NCBI RefSeq assembly: GCF_030247185.1
Contig: NC_080571.1
Location: forward strand, 83,461,025 to 83,525,024
Source of the DNA: Malaya genurostris
Lineage: Eukaryota; Arthropoda; Insecta; Diptera; Culicidae
DNA length: 64,000 bases
Direction of reading: 5' to 3'
Positions 53,155-63,739 of this stretch are shown piece by piece. A model generated the notes under the pieces. The model was not told the origin of the DNA and made no database searches. It saw nothing but the letters and a program-made list of their open reading frames with translations. Numbering within the stretch: position 1 is the first letter of the stretch; every line of letters starts with the position of its first letter. Made by a program: the position numbers and the translations under genes.

Positions 53155-53546
53155 ATAAAGGCCCCTTTCAAGACTTAGTTCTGATCCCAGCTGCGTCCAT
53201 GAGTTCAACCAATAGCTAAATTAGAATAAAAATAATGTAATGATACAAACAAACTCGAAACAGTTTATGAAATTATTAACAAAATGTCTGAAAATAACAG
53301 CTTATTTTATAATTTATAGAAGTTAATCGTTTGGTTCAAATAATATTTCCGAGTAGATTTCATAATTAATGACGAGTTACCTAAGATGATATTTAAGTAA
53401 TAAGAGAATATGTTTTAATAAATGCAAAACGTTGTGACTATGTTAGAATTAAATTAGGATAAGAATATTATGTAAAAGTGATGCTACGGCGAAGAAAAAC
53501 TTATGTAAACTGCCTTAAGAAATAAACGTATTTATGAAAAAAAAAA
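50975..53546 (+). mobile_element. 5'-truncated I-like LINE with 13-bp target duplication
   Basis: Flanked by ATCTATTTGTACT at 50962-50974 and 53547-53559; ends in an A run at 53537-53546. It starts inside the reverse transcriptase region, so it is a dead-on-arrival copy. Relative of the element at 14611-19037, but clearly a different subfamily in its 3' UTR. Confidence 0.9.
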
Positions 53547-53559
53547 ATCTATTTGTACT

Positions 53560-53879
53560 ATTGAATGAATGAAAAAAATGTTGCAAATCACTACTGCCGA
53601 TATGAAAATTTTCGGAAGAACCCTCCTTTTCTTGGTTCCATTTTTCATTTGCAGGTGTCGCTACTGGTAATTCAGTTATGCGATAATGTGCCAATAGCTT
53701 AAAAACTTTTAAATAAAGACAAAACAATAGACTTCGAATCAAATGGCATTGGCTTCGGTTGACGTCGGTAGTACTGATTTTCAGTATAAGTAGGCGGAAA
53801 ATGCTTTAGTGATTAATTTTCAATGAATTTCCATGAAAACTGATGTAATATAATTGGCTGGTCATCTTTTTCTTAAATT
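53560..53879. other. Intergenic, nothing recognised
   Basis: No gene or element recognised. Confidence 0.4.
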
Positions 53880-54640
53880 GGCGACGTGTCAAAATTATCG
53901 GCTGCGGCGGCGCACAGGTCTATCTGAGACCTGAATTCTGGTCCTGGACCGAGATTCTGGACCACGATTCTTGTTCTGAATTCTGGACCGGTTTTTTGAG
54001 TTCGCACTGAATACTGAAACATTTCCTTGAATCTGATGTTAAATGTTGGACCAGGCTTTTGAAACTGCATTCTGGATCTTAATTCTGGAGCGGGACCTTG
54101 ATTATGATACTGAAATCTATAACTGGTTTCTAAGCGGGATTATTAACCTTTTTTTTTTATTTAATAACATATTTTAAGGCACATTGCGTTAAGCTATAAG
54201 ATGCCGAGGGCATATGTTTAAACTACTTAAACTAGATTTTTTTTTATTTTCACACCATATGAGCCTTGGGAGATCTAGTCTTCAACGGGTGGTCGGCAGT
54301 GGCTGGCTGGATCTTGTACGCTGGAGTAAACTGGCACGACGTTGGTACGCATCACTGTTGGTTGCATCTTTTCGTTCGTGTGGGTCCGCGGAAAACACCC
54401 CCAACTACGAGGAGCCGGCTGATGGCCCGCATGATCATCGACTTGAGCGGCTCTCCATGGTGGTGAATTTTGTGGAAGAGAAGGAAGGGAGCGAAACTAC
54501 TTAGGTCAGCGATAAGATCTAATTAGTTGACATCGAGATGGTGAAGAGACGGGGACGGGGGAGCAAAAATATTATTAACCTTGATTTTGAACCTGAGTCC
54601 TGGACCTGAAATCTGAAACTGAATTCAAGACGTGGGTTTG
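53880..54640. repeat. GAATTCTGGACC-type degenerate minisatellite, split by a LINE piece
   Basis: Before 54148 and after 54571 the sequence is built of degenerate words such as 'gaattctgg', 'tggacc', 'gattctggacc', 'ttgattttgaacctg' and 'gacctgaaatctgaaactg', with a period near 12-24 bp. The LINE-derived insert at 54149-54570 interrupts it. Confidence 0.6.
54149..54570 (-). mobile_element. 3' UTR-only piece of the I-like LINE
   Basis: T run at its left edge, target duplication ATTATTAACC at 54139-54148 and 54571-54580. The body aligns with 14640-15090 ('tcgtgtgggtccgcgg', 'agatctaattagttg', 'catcgagatggtgaagagac'). The insert has no coding part, the result of strong 5' truncation during target-primed reverse transcription. 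Confidence 0.85.
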
Positions 54641-55004
54641 GTTCAGACCCTGTCAGCTTGGAGCGATCTCAATCTTCAGTTCAGCAACGCCATCGCACGG
54701 CGTCTCATTCAACATGTCATGTCAATTGTATGGGTGCACAGCCCTGCTATTTTGGCGCGTACGAATTTGACATTTCTCTCCCCTACTTCTATGTATGAGA
54801 TTCGATGCGGACTCACCTGAGGGCGACATGCTCGCAAAAAAGGATGTTGCCAATTATTTGTTCGGGAAATGTGAGAGCTGGATATCTTGTTAATATGATG
54901 TCTTTGGTTTGGTTTCTGGTTGTGAAGCATTGTAAATAAATCTTTAGTTCCAACACACTGGCCCTTATTACGGGTATCACTACACGATGAAAACCAAGTG
55001 AAGT
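54641..55004. other. Intergenic, nothing recognised
   Basis: No gene seen. Toward 54965-55004 a 'gtgaagtga' repeat begins that continues after the SINE (55159-55400). Confidence 0.4.
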
Positions 55005-55158
55005 TTTTTTTTGTTTCGATTAAAGAGGTTTTAACCTTAAGGTCATTCGCCTCTTCGGGCCAGAAAAACTTTCTGACCCTATGTGCGGGGTTGAGAATCG
55101 AACCCAGCCGGGCTGCGTGAAAGGCATCGACTTACCCATCACACTATACCCGTCCCCG
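55005..55158 (-). mobile_element. tRNA-derived SINE copy 2, complete
   Basis: 154 bp, flanked by the 11-bp duplication CCAAGTGAAGT at 54994-55004 and 55159-55169. Read on the minus strand it begins GGGGACGGGTATAGTGTGAT with an A-box-like part, has B box GGGTTCGATTC, then 'ccgcacatagggtcagaaag' and an A-rich 3' end. The pol III head suggests a Feilai-like mosquito SINE; the name is inferred. Confidence 0.8.
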
Positions 55159-55169
55159 CCAAGTGAAGT

Positions 55170-55638
55170 GATATTATCGGTATCATGGTGAAAATCGAGT
55201 GAAGTGAATTTAGGTCCTTAGCACAGAAGTCGCTTCAAAGACAAAAGTAATTATTTGGATGAACTTGATATCATTATGAACATCACACCAGCCACATTTC
55301 GATGAAAAAATGAGTTTTTTTCCACTACAGTGATCATTTCACTATGCGTGATACTGGTTATAGGGAAAATCAAGTGAAGTGACATGTAAGTGAAGTGAAA
55401 GGGCCACTAATTAAACTACAACGAACAAAAATTTGTCGCTTTCCCACAAGGAATAGGCACCGTAAATCTAGTAAAGTTAGATTTACGTATTCAAATCAAA
55501 TCGTCTGAGCTGGAAAGAGAAGCATTAGGATCTAATATGGTTGAAGTCCATTTTTTCGGATGGAGTAACTTTTTTGGTACTGCTTTAGATGAAGCGTGCC
55601 TAGTTTTGGAACATTGTCGAATTCATTCAGTGCCCTGT
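55170..55638. repeat. Degenerate 'gtgaagtga' repeat and unassigned sequence
   Basis: Loose repeats of 'aagtgaagtg', 'ggtatca', 'gaaaatcgagtgaagtgaa' between 55170 and 55420, then nothing recognised to the mariner end. Confidence 0.45.
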
Positions 55639-56949
55639 CGGAAAGCTTGCTTCAAATAGAATTGGAACAAAGACAATTGCCTGTATTTCAGTTATTTATT
55701 ATTGAATTGAAAATCTTTTTTATACAAATGTAGCGTTTTCTTCATACTTCTAAGAAAAAAATACAGATAAAATTATTCGTCACGGTTTCAAAGGAATTCT
55801 CGATTTTTTCCTGTAATACGGATCATTAGGCGGCGCACACCTTCTTCGTCCACCGTTTTAGCTATCTTATTCCACCAGATCGTCATCTGATTGATGTCTT
55901 TGACAACCTTTCCCTTTGCCTTGAGTCTCCTCTTCATGATTGCCCAGTATTTCTCAATTCGGAACTGGGGGCTGTTGGGTGGGTTAAGGGTTTTCAGAAC
56001 AAACTGGACCCCTTTCTCTGCATACCATTCTTGAACGACTTTGCTGTAATGACAGCTTGCCAAATCTGGCCAAAACATTACGGGATGGTCGTGGGATCGA
56101 ATGAACGGCAAAATTCGTTTTTGGAGACACTCTTTTTGGTATACTTCCGATGTCATTGTCTTATTCGTAACGAAAACTTTCGTTTTTTGCCACAGCTGCA
56201 AATGCCCTGCCAAATTATAAATTTTCTTGCAAATTTGTCGGCAAAAACAAATTTAAATTTGGCTGGAACATCCCCCCGAGCCGTTGTCAAGTAAAATTTA
56301 TGACCTGGAATTTGCATGAAGTCAGCCTTGACATAGGTTTCATCGTCCATCAGAAGACACCCGTCGAACTTGGTCAGCACCTGGTCATATAGTTTCCGAG
56401 CACGAATTTTGACCACATTATTCTGTTTTATGATCCGATTTGGCTGTTTGCTAGCTCGATACGACTTGATTCCTTCCCGGAGTCGAGTTCTCCTCACGGT
56501 ACTATGGGCAGCACCGAAATTTCTGGCCAAATCACGGTCCGACAGATTAGGATTCCTCTCAATCGTCTTCAAAATCTTACCACGCAGTTTCCGGTCAACA
56601 GTTCCACTCCAACGATTGGTTTGAGGCTTCCGAATCGTCGTCAATGTTTCCTCATACCGTTTGATAACGCGCCATACGGTATTTCTGGGCAATTTCAGCT
56701 GTTTAGCTAGCCCAGATTCAGACCACAATAGATTTTCCAAATAACTGTGCAGAATTTTTTCCCTTCTTTCGGCTTCCATGATGATTGTTTACAAAGTACA
56801 GTCGATTTGCGGAATGTCAAAAATCATACGTGTAGCTGACCAAATTTTCGACACGTGGGCGCCAAGAACTTCCAAATCCGTCCAACAGGAGCGCCACAAT
56901 ATGAGCAAAAGTTTATTCCGATTCTAAATGAAGCAAGCTTTACAACCGT
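55639..56949 (-). mobile_element. DD37E-group mariner-like transposon
   Basis: About 1.31 kb. The ends are imperfect inverted repeats of about 37 bp: left (55639) and right (inward from 56949) share AAAGCTTGCTTCA, then TAGAAT and GGAA-AAA. It encloses one transposase gene. The exact outermost bases and TA duplication are not clear. Size and plan are usual for mosquito ITmD37E elements. Confidence 0.75.
55788..56779 (-). pseudogene. DD37E-type mariner transposase with one frameshift
   Basis: ATG at 56777-56779. N-terminal helix-turn-helix DNA-binding part (SGLAKQLKLPRNTVWRVIKR, SDRDLARNFGAAHSTVRRT), then the catalytic domain with CLLMDDETYVKADF (first Asp). The frame shifts near 56190 after FIIWQG and continues in the second frame with PDLASCHYSKVVQEWY (second Asp) and SPQFRIEKYWAIMKRRLK (Glu). 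Only 36 residues separate the last Asp and Glu, because the Pro of the usual RPIE is absent; the dead copy at 19165-19795 keeps it. Otherwise well preserved. Confidence 0.85.
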
Positions 56950-57326
56950 TGAAATGGGATTGCTTGCACTGATTACAATGAAACTAATTTGTCATATTTA
57001 CTATGAGTATATTTTTGTCTTAGTTGTACAATATTATATGATCAAACATTTGGTAATATAGAATAATACTTTTTTTCTTTCAAATTGTTCGTGGGCTATA
57101 CGGCTCTTACGAACTATACAACTAAACAGCTAAACCTACGATAAACAATTTAAATGCCTTTACATGGTGTTGTTCCCTATGGAATAAGTTCAACTAACAA
57201 AGAAAACAACATTTGAACGTATGACCGGAACTGTTTCTTCTGTCGACAGTAAAAACTAAACCTAGCTTGACTAGACTAATAGTTTTGAGATTCTGCTGCT
57301 CTACTGCTGTTTTTCCGCGTTGTCAT
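56950..57326. other. Intergenic, nothing recognised
   Basis: AT-rich, no gene or element recognised; probably 3' flank or 3' UTR of the minus-strand gene that begins at 57327. Confidence 0.4.
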
Positions 57327-57522
57327 CTACGAAAAGTATGGCAGCGTTCGAACGTAGCAGGGGTGGTGTTTCCGCGTCAGATCCCGCTCGCTCATCGTCG
57401 GTACCTTGGGTTTGTGCTCCGGTGCGATCGTGTTACCCATCACCGACAGGTGATCCAGATGCGGTCCACTGTAGATGCTCTCCAGTGACACCCGTCGGTT
57501 ACCATTTTGGTGTGGATTGTTC
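57327..57522 (-). CDS. Candidate terminal exon C of unidentified gene
   Basis: On the minus strand an acceptor ctttgcag precedes 57522. One frame is open: NNPHQNGNRRVSLESIYSG, PHLDHLSVMGNTIAPEHKPK, SERDLTRKHHPCYV, stop at 57327-57329. The other two frames stop early. It would follow an exon ending with two codon bases, as exon A would if its donor were used 2 nt later (GT|gtgaaa). I do not recognise the protein. Conservation was not tested, so this exon is probable, not proven. Confidence 0.5.
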
Positions 57523-57609
57523 CTGCAAAGACGGTTGAGTGGGGTTTGAATGGGGAAGGTTCAAATTTACGTGATGTTGAAGCCGTTGTTCAGAGTGAAA
57601 CCAAGGTCC

Positions 57610-57701
57610 GTATGAATGAAACGTAGCAGGCTTGATTTTCGGTAGTAGTTTTTCACGCATTCATTAGCGAAGCTCAAGCCTGCTACGTTTCATTCATATA
57701 C
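57610..57701. repeat. Long hairpin, 26-bp stem
   Basis: GTATGAATGAAACGTAGCAG at 57610 continues to 57635 and is matched by its reverse complement at 57674-57701 with one 2-nt bulge. The loop is 38 nt. It lies in the presumed 3' UTR of exon B or in the intron before exon C. Nothing else in the window shares the arm. Confidence 0.7.
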
Positions 57702-57847
57702 CTTAGGCAAAATATTTTTCAAGAATGGCTTCCATAAGTTCCGAGTACATTGGGATGATTGCCAGTCTATTTAGAGCTAAGCGAGATAAACACAAAGAGC
57801 TAGAAGAAGCACGAGGGGTTTGTCAACTAACAACAAAAAGCATTTCG

Positions 57848-58243
57848 TTACCCATAGCCTATGGCTGACGGATCATGATAGCGAGTCTGATGCGAGTTGG
57901 ATGAGAGGAATTTGCCACCGCCGCCATTTTGCAATGATGTATGATGAAGTGATTGGTTAGACATGGTTCGATGTCGGCCGCCGCGTCTTCCTCCACCATT
58001 AATGCTGGTTGTGGTTATCGTTGTTGTCCCCGGTGGAGGACCTATGCTGTGGTACTGCTGCTGTTGTTGCTGTTGTTGTTGCTGCTGCTGTTGATGGTGG
58101 GAGGAAGACAAGTTCATTTGATGGATATACGGATGTTGTTTTCGGGTCGATTCGTGCGGTTGTTGATGCTGATGGGAGAGCATGTGGTACTTATTGGCGA
58201 TGGTTCTTGACGTAGCGGATGTTATGACGCTACATTCGACGGT
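57848..58243 (-). CDS. Candidate poly-Q terminal exon B of unidentified gene
   Basis: Acceptor ccttttagcag before 58243; open to a TGA/TAG-type stop at 57848. It encodes TVECSVITSATSRTIANKYH, a His/Gln-rich part with a run of 13 Gln (about 58048-58090), a Gly-rich basic part (GGGRRGGRHRTMSNQS) and ends HDPSAIGYG. It joins exon A in frame (GY-TVECSV) using donor TAC|gtgtga. A soluble, disordered tail is likely. Function unknown. Confidence 0.55.
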   Translation of the reverse strand, partial: TVECSVITSATSRTIANKYHMLSHQHQQPHESTRKQHPYIHQMNLSSSHHQQQQQQQQQQQQQYHSIGPPPGTTTITTTSINGGGRRGGRHRTMSNQSLHHTSLQNGGGGKFLSSNSHQTRYHDPSAIGYG

Positions 58244-58957
58244 CTGCTAAAAGGGTTGGGAAGGCATGATAAATGATTCGTTTGGCAATTGTACATGGCA
58301 AGCAAGAGACAGGACAAACACGCAGCACGTTGTTTAGTGATTAGTGAAAGGGTAACGAATCGAAGAAATGTTTGAATGAGTTAAGCGAAATTTCACATGT
58401 AGGTTCATGAGAACGAAAAAGTTGAGCTAAAAATTGCATGATGGTGACCACGCTTCTCCATCGGGTGAATGTTTGAAAGGAGACGGATGGTTCCTTTTGT
58501 CAATACTATTTCCATTTAAAGCGAAGTTAGATGAAAGTTAATACTTAAACATGGCAGACATTAGGCAGATTTTACATGCGCAGTGGCAACCTAGTTTGAA
58601 GACACACACACAAAAATACAACGACTGAAATAGCCAATTTACCTATCAATTGCACTTAGGTCTGATGTCTGGAAAGATACATGGATTGAATGATTCAGAA
58701 GCTTTGGATCGAACAAGCAAATACTTTGAAAGCGTTTAAATTGTCAAAAATTTTGTTTTCAGATGCCAAAATCCCGACTCACATTGGCATGATAAGTTTA
58801 TTTTGCACTGCGTGTTCGACTATTAATCTTTTCAGATACCTTGACCGCTTTTTTGCCGTTCTGTCTTGCCGGAACGTTGTTCGATGAGCCAACATTTGGA
58901 AGACGATTGTCCTTGCTGCCGCCAGCTAAAACAAAAACATTCAACTGTATTTCACAC
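58244..58957 (-). other. Intron of the unidentified gene
   Basis: Bounded by gtgtga at 58957 and ttttagcag at 58244 on the minus strand. No element recognised inside. Confidence 0.45.
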
Positions 58958-59391
58958 GTATCCAACTGGGGGAGAACCTAGGTTACCAATTCCATCCGAT
59001 CGCGAAAGAGACCGCTTGGGATTCATCCCTGCTGTCAGTGGAAGCGCTGCTCGTGCTGAACTCTGGCTGATCCGGTAGCTGTCACTATCCTGCAGGGCAT
59101 AACTGGTCCCATCACGGGCTGAAATATGGTGCGCATCCTCCACGTACTGCTTTCGACTGCCAGCTAGGCTACCGGACGGATAGCCATTTTCGTGTCCATT
59201 CACTGCGGAATGATTATCAGTACGCCTGGAGCCATTGCTGCCGGTTTTAGCACTGCCACTATTTGCAATACCGTTCACCAACGGAGCCTTGCCAGCGGAA
59301 CCCGAATTGGACTGCTTTGGAAAACTAAGCCGCATTTCGACATCCGGTGCCATGTCTGGATTGTAGTTACCTGCCACTGTGACGGTCCATC
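58958..59391 (-). CDS. Exon A of unidentified gene
   Basis: Acceptor actacattacag before 59391, donor gtgtga after 58958. About 145 residues: WTVTVAGNYNPDMAPDVEMR, then a Ser/Gly/Asn-rich stretch, RKQYVEDAHHISARDGTSYA, SDSYRISQSSARAALPL and KRSLSRSDGIGNLGSPPVGY. Amino-acid usage (structured start, then polar, phosphorylatable tail) suggests the cytoplasmic tail of a larger protein whose upstream exons lie beyond the window or in the unassigned stretch to the right. I do not recognise the family. Confidence 0.65.
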
Positions 59392-61289
59392 CTGTAATGT
59401 AGTACAAAAAGATTTCGTTAGTAAAATATTGTTTCGTTTAAATGGAATAGAATAAGAATCACTGCCATTTTTTCTTTCATAGAAGATTGGGTGATTCACA
59501 AATCCTATCAGCTGATCTTCATAAATCATTTGGAACAATGAATCACAGACATTATACCAGAACCAGTAGACGATATCTCGGCGTAAACCGGGAATCATGA
59601 TACAAATTCTCTTAATTTTCATAGCGAATGGTAATCACCTTCTGTCAAATGAGATAAGTTAACACTCATGAAGCTATACAATCTTGTTCTCATACAATAT
59701 ATACAATTTGAATTATGCTCCGCGTTACTTATGGTAACGTAAGGTAGAGTTTTTTTTATGTGTCGTCTTCGACTTGTAATCGTATAGCAGTCCATACAGA
59801 ACTGTAATGCTACTATGCAGTTTAGTGACTCATCAGACGAAAATATTTTTTCGGTTCATATTGGCCGATTCAGGTAGTGATCATTTGGGCGTTAGTCTAC
59901 TTTTGTACATACTTGAGGAACATAAAAATTTTGACGTGAATACAGTTTACTTCGCTATAGAGCGTCTAATCAAAATTTACTCTCTGCAAGAGTGATAAGT
60001 TTTTAATCGTGACTATCTTTTATTACCGTGATAAAATCATGCCAATCAATGCCACCGAAAATATGTTCTGTCCATTTTGATGCAGATCTATGGGAAATTC
60101 AAAGAAAATGCAATATTTTGATGTGTGCATGCCTTATGCAGAACAACCTATGTACGATGGGCGCAGTTAGATGGATTCCCAATTTTACTCACTGCTAAAA
60201 ATGAACGTTTACCAGTATTCACTTTACTTTTAATTCAACGATGTAATGTATACAGACGCATTTTTAATCAGTGTTGGGGAAAAATCAAAATTTCGAAAAT
60301 CGCGACTAAATTTTTCGGACAAAAAATCAACGTTCAGAAAACTCACTAAAGAAAAGTTCACTACTGATTTTTTGCAAACGCGTTTCTCACAGAAACTGAT
60401 CTCACATGGCAAAAAATCAGCTGTTAAAAGTTCACTAGGGAACGTTCTCCTAGATGATATTTAAGAAAAACGAAGGTAACCCTTTGCTGAATACATGATG
60501 AATAAATTCGCCGATGAACAAAACTGGACCTTTTAAAAAAACGTTCAGTGCGCGTAGGGTGGGGATAAGTTAATCAATAGTGGCGGAGTATTTGAAATTT
60601 ATTCGAAAATATGTGGTGGTGGAGTAATATCATTAATAGAAGAATCAAGTGCTGTGATTTATATTATTCATAATGATAATTAAAACATTAATCAAAAACT
60701 AATCACAAAGCATGTTATGTAGCTGATTGAGAAATATTACCCAATTCAGCTTGAATATCATAATCAGTAGTAAAAGAAGCGCAGGCTATCACTACACCAA
60801 TTCAAACGCTGTGCCTGCTGTGTGTTAGAGAGATCCAAAATGTTGCACTCCTGTTACTTTTATAAATAAAACTCATGCTGAATAGAATCGCTTCGGTGAC
60901 GAGCTAAGCCTTAGTGGAAATTCAGTATCGAAATATCATCGCAAGCTCTTCTCCATTTCGATTATCTCTTGAGCAATATTTCCGTGGGTGAAAATTCGCT
61001 ATCAAGATTCGCTGACACAAAAAATTACTTGTGAACTTCGAGGTTCAGAGTTTTGTGGAAGTTTGTAATATGAATGAGAACCTCAGAAGTGATTTTTCAG
61101 TCGCTGAGTTTTTTAAGAAAATGTCGTGAGCTGATTTTTTCACGAGTGATAATGAAATGAACTTTTTTCTGAACATGACTTTCTCGACCCTGCTTATGAC
61201 TCAGGTTTTTCAGAAAGTCCGTTCGCGAATAGCGATTAGCTATAAAGTGAAAATGTCAAACCATCTGACTTTAGCCTGAGAGAACCTCT
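59392..61289. other. Unassigned sequence, possible intron
   Basis: No coding exon with family similarity and no recognisable element over 1.9 kb. If exon A has upstream partners, this is intron. A 115-residue minus frame at 59275-59622 overlaps exon A in another frame and shows no known domain. Confidence 0.4.
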
Positions 61290-63739
61290 ATATACTTCTA
61301 TTGTCGTTTTTGGTCATAAGTAGATGAACCAACGAATGTTGAAATTGATAGATAAATGAAATTGTAACAATCAATTACTAAACGATATCTCACAGAGACT
61401 GGACACGCACTTACAAGTCTTCTGTAATCCGTGGAACTGCTTTGCCAATTTATAGGAATCATCTTTGTGACGATTTCAGGAATCAGAACTAATTGGCCCA
61501 AGTGGCATGTTCCTTTAGTTATTTGGAGATTTGTGCCTTGCCGTGATAAAAGGAACATGGAAGGGAATTGTGAAGTAGGTGAAGTAGGAAAACAGCACAA
61601 AACATAAAGAAACAAATCTGCTGGTGCCAAAATGCACAGTTTGAAAACCCTCCAACCCCCGAGAGGATTAGGAGATTTTACAAAAGCGATACCATTCTGC
61701 ATTCCTGGAAGAATGCACAACGATTCGCAGTATGTATGAGCAGAAGTAGGTTGAGCACCCCATAAGGGATGCTTTAATTTTAGCACCGCATACACAGACT
61801 CAACCATGTATGGAGAACCAAAAACCCGGATACGTAGATGCATCAATGCGGGACAGTTACATATCAGATTATACGAAGTATCGTAATCGCATTCACACAT
61901 ATCACACGAATAATACCATAAATCAAATAAACATAGATTTCACATTGTACGGAGAAACTAACAGCGCTTCTAGTGAGAAACGGGTGTACTTTTTTCCATT
62001 AGCTACTGTGGTTGTGTTAAATGCGCAAGCATGCATTTTAGGAGCATTTACGCACCCATTCTCCACCAGACGGCGCTTTTGGTGTAACGGGTTGCTCAAC
62101 TACAGTACTATTATACTGGGGAATTTATGTTTATTTTATTTATGATAATACTCAGCACGCTGAATAGTACCCGCATAGCGTTTTGGCTACCTGAGCAGCC
62201 ATGGCCACCGGACGGCTACCAAAATTGATTCAGTGACGGTTGTCAAATCCAATTTGACAAAACAAAGTCGCCTGTATCTAAGTTAGCCGAGCGTTTTCAT
62301 CTTCTCACCTTCGCTGAAAATGTCAAAGATTTCAATGTGGAAAAATCCTGGTGGATACGGTTGTATCGTTTGAGTTGTATATCTGGCAGCGGTGAGGCAG
62401 TCGGTCACCAGAATGTCTGCCTGCCATATTTTTCCAGCTGGCAGCGTTTAGTCAGCCATCTGGCAGCCATGCGTATGCAGGTAGCCATGTGATAATTGAG
62501 TTCGCAATGTCCAGTCAGAGCTCTAACCAGAATAATGCAATGGTGCTGGGAAAAAATGCAGTAGACATTTTGATATTTTCAGATTAAAATCTGGTAAAAA
62601 TGATTTTGTCTGAGCGCAAGCTTGCAAGCTGCGCCAGTAGATGGCATGTTTGGGAACAGCTCAAGACCGAATCTTGTGCTTTATCCAACTACAGTTGAAA
62701 GTGGTGAAGCTGGTTCAGGACCAACGAAATTATTCGTTGCACCAGCTCTAGCCAACTCATTAGCTCTTTCTTTTCCAGTAATATCAGAATGGCCGGGTAC
62801 CCATAAGAAGTAAACAGCATTTGAAATGCTGAGGTCTTCAACTTGAGTTCGACATGCGATCACTAGATTCAATCGTGAATCATTCGAACTGAGTGCTTTC
62901 AAGGCTGCCTGACTGTCGGAAGAAAAATAAATTCGTTTACCACAGATTCTCTGCCGATTGTATTCAACACAGAATCGGGTAAAATTCTGCTTCGAACACA
63001 GTACAGTATCTACCAAGTGAATGAGGCTGCTCTAGCCCAATTTCACGATAATAGACACACGCACCAGCACGACCATTCAACACAGAACCGTCCGTATAAC
63101 AAACTATGTGTTCATCAAGTTGTCGTTCCAGACAACCAGACAACCATTCCTCACGAAGAGGATAGCTCACATTGAATGTTTTGAAAGGAAAACTGCATAT
63201 GAGAGCGTTAGGTCACTAGTAGCGAGTAAATACCCATCCAAAGTAACCATTTGAGACCACAAGCGAGTGTGACTAGTAGTATAGTCTATAGGGTTACTGT
63301 TCCAAAGCCCTTTAACTTTTAACCTTGCACAAGATGCGCATGTGGGAACTGTAGTGAATGCTACTGTCATCGCCTTTAGGACCAACCTTCAAAGAGGATT
63401 TAGCTTTGACTAAACTGTCGCAATTTCTTTCTGCCACCGTACAAGACATCCATATGCTAAAATTGGTCTAACAATAGTTGTGTAGATCCAATGAATGTAT
63501 CTGTGTTTGAGGCCGAAAGCCATGCAAGCTCTTTTAATCCTGAAGTCAATGTGAGCAGACCAATTCAGTTTTGAATCAAGAATAACTCCGACGTATTTAA
63601 CATGATCAACCACAGTAACCTCTGAACCGAAGAACTGTAACGGACGAGCTCCTGTGATTATCCCACGATGAGTGAAAAGCGCCATTGATGTTTTGCCCGG
63701 ATTTACAGATAATCCAACCTGGTAACACCAGGTCTTCTA
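61290..63739 (-). mobile_element. Decayed LOA-type LINE remnant
   Basis: Minus-strand pieces of one ORF2: RT thumb near 63410-63735 (VKYVGVILDSKLNWSAHIDF, WIYTTIVRPILAYGC), RNase H near 62690-63150 (CYTDGSVLNGRAGACVYY, SSDSQAALKAL, LWVPGHSDITGKERANELAR), the stretch LVRALTGHCELNYH near 62490, and the Cys-rich end CDMCECDYDTSYNLICNCPA near 61905. A 3' UTR follows to about 61290. Frames shift repeatedly. A foreign block of about 580 bp splits it at 61912-62485, and a Tc1-like element truncates it at 63740. Confidence 0.8.
61912..62485. other. Unidentified insertion in the LOA-type LINE
   Basis: The LINE protein runs LTGHCELNYH on one side and CDMCECDYDTSY on the other, which are near neighbours in relatives, so about 570 bp are inserted. 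The insert holds a near-palindrome at 62182-62223 (TTTTGGCTACC / GGCTACCAAAA) and repeated 'ctggcagc' words, but no coding sequence or clear ends. Confidence 0.5.

Noticed and set aside
59275..59622. 115-residue minus-strand frame overlapping exon A
   Set aside because: It runs through the exon A acceptor in another frame and shows no known domain, so it was not annotated as coding.
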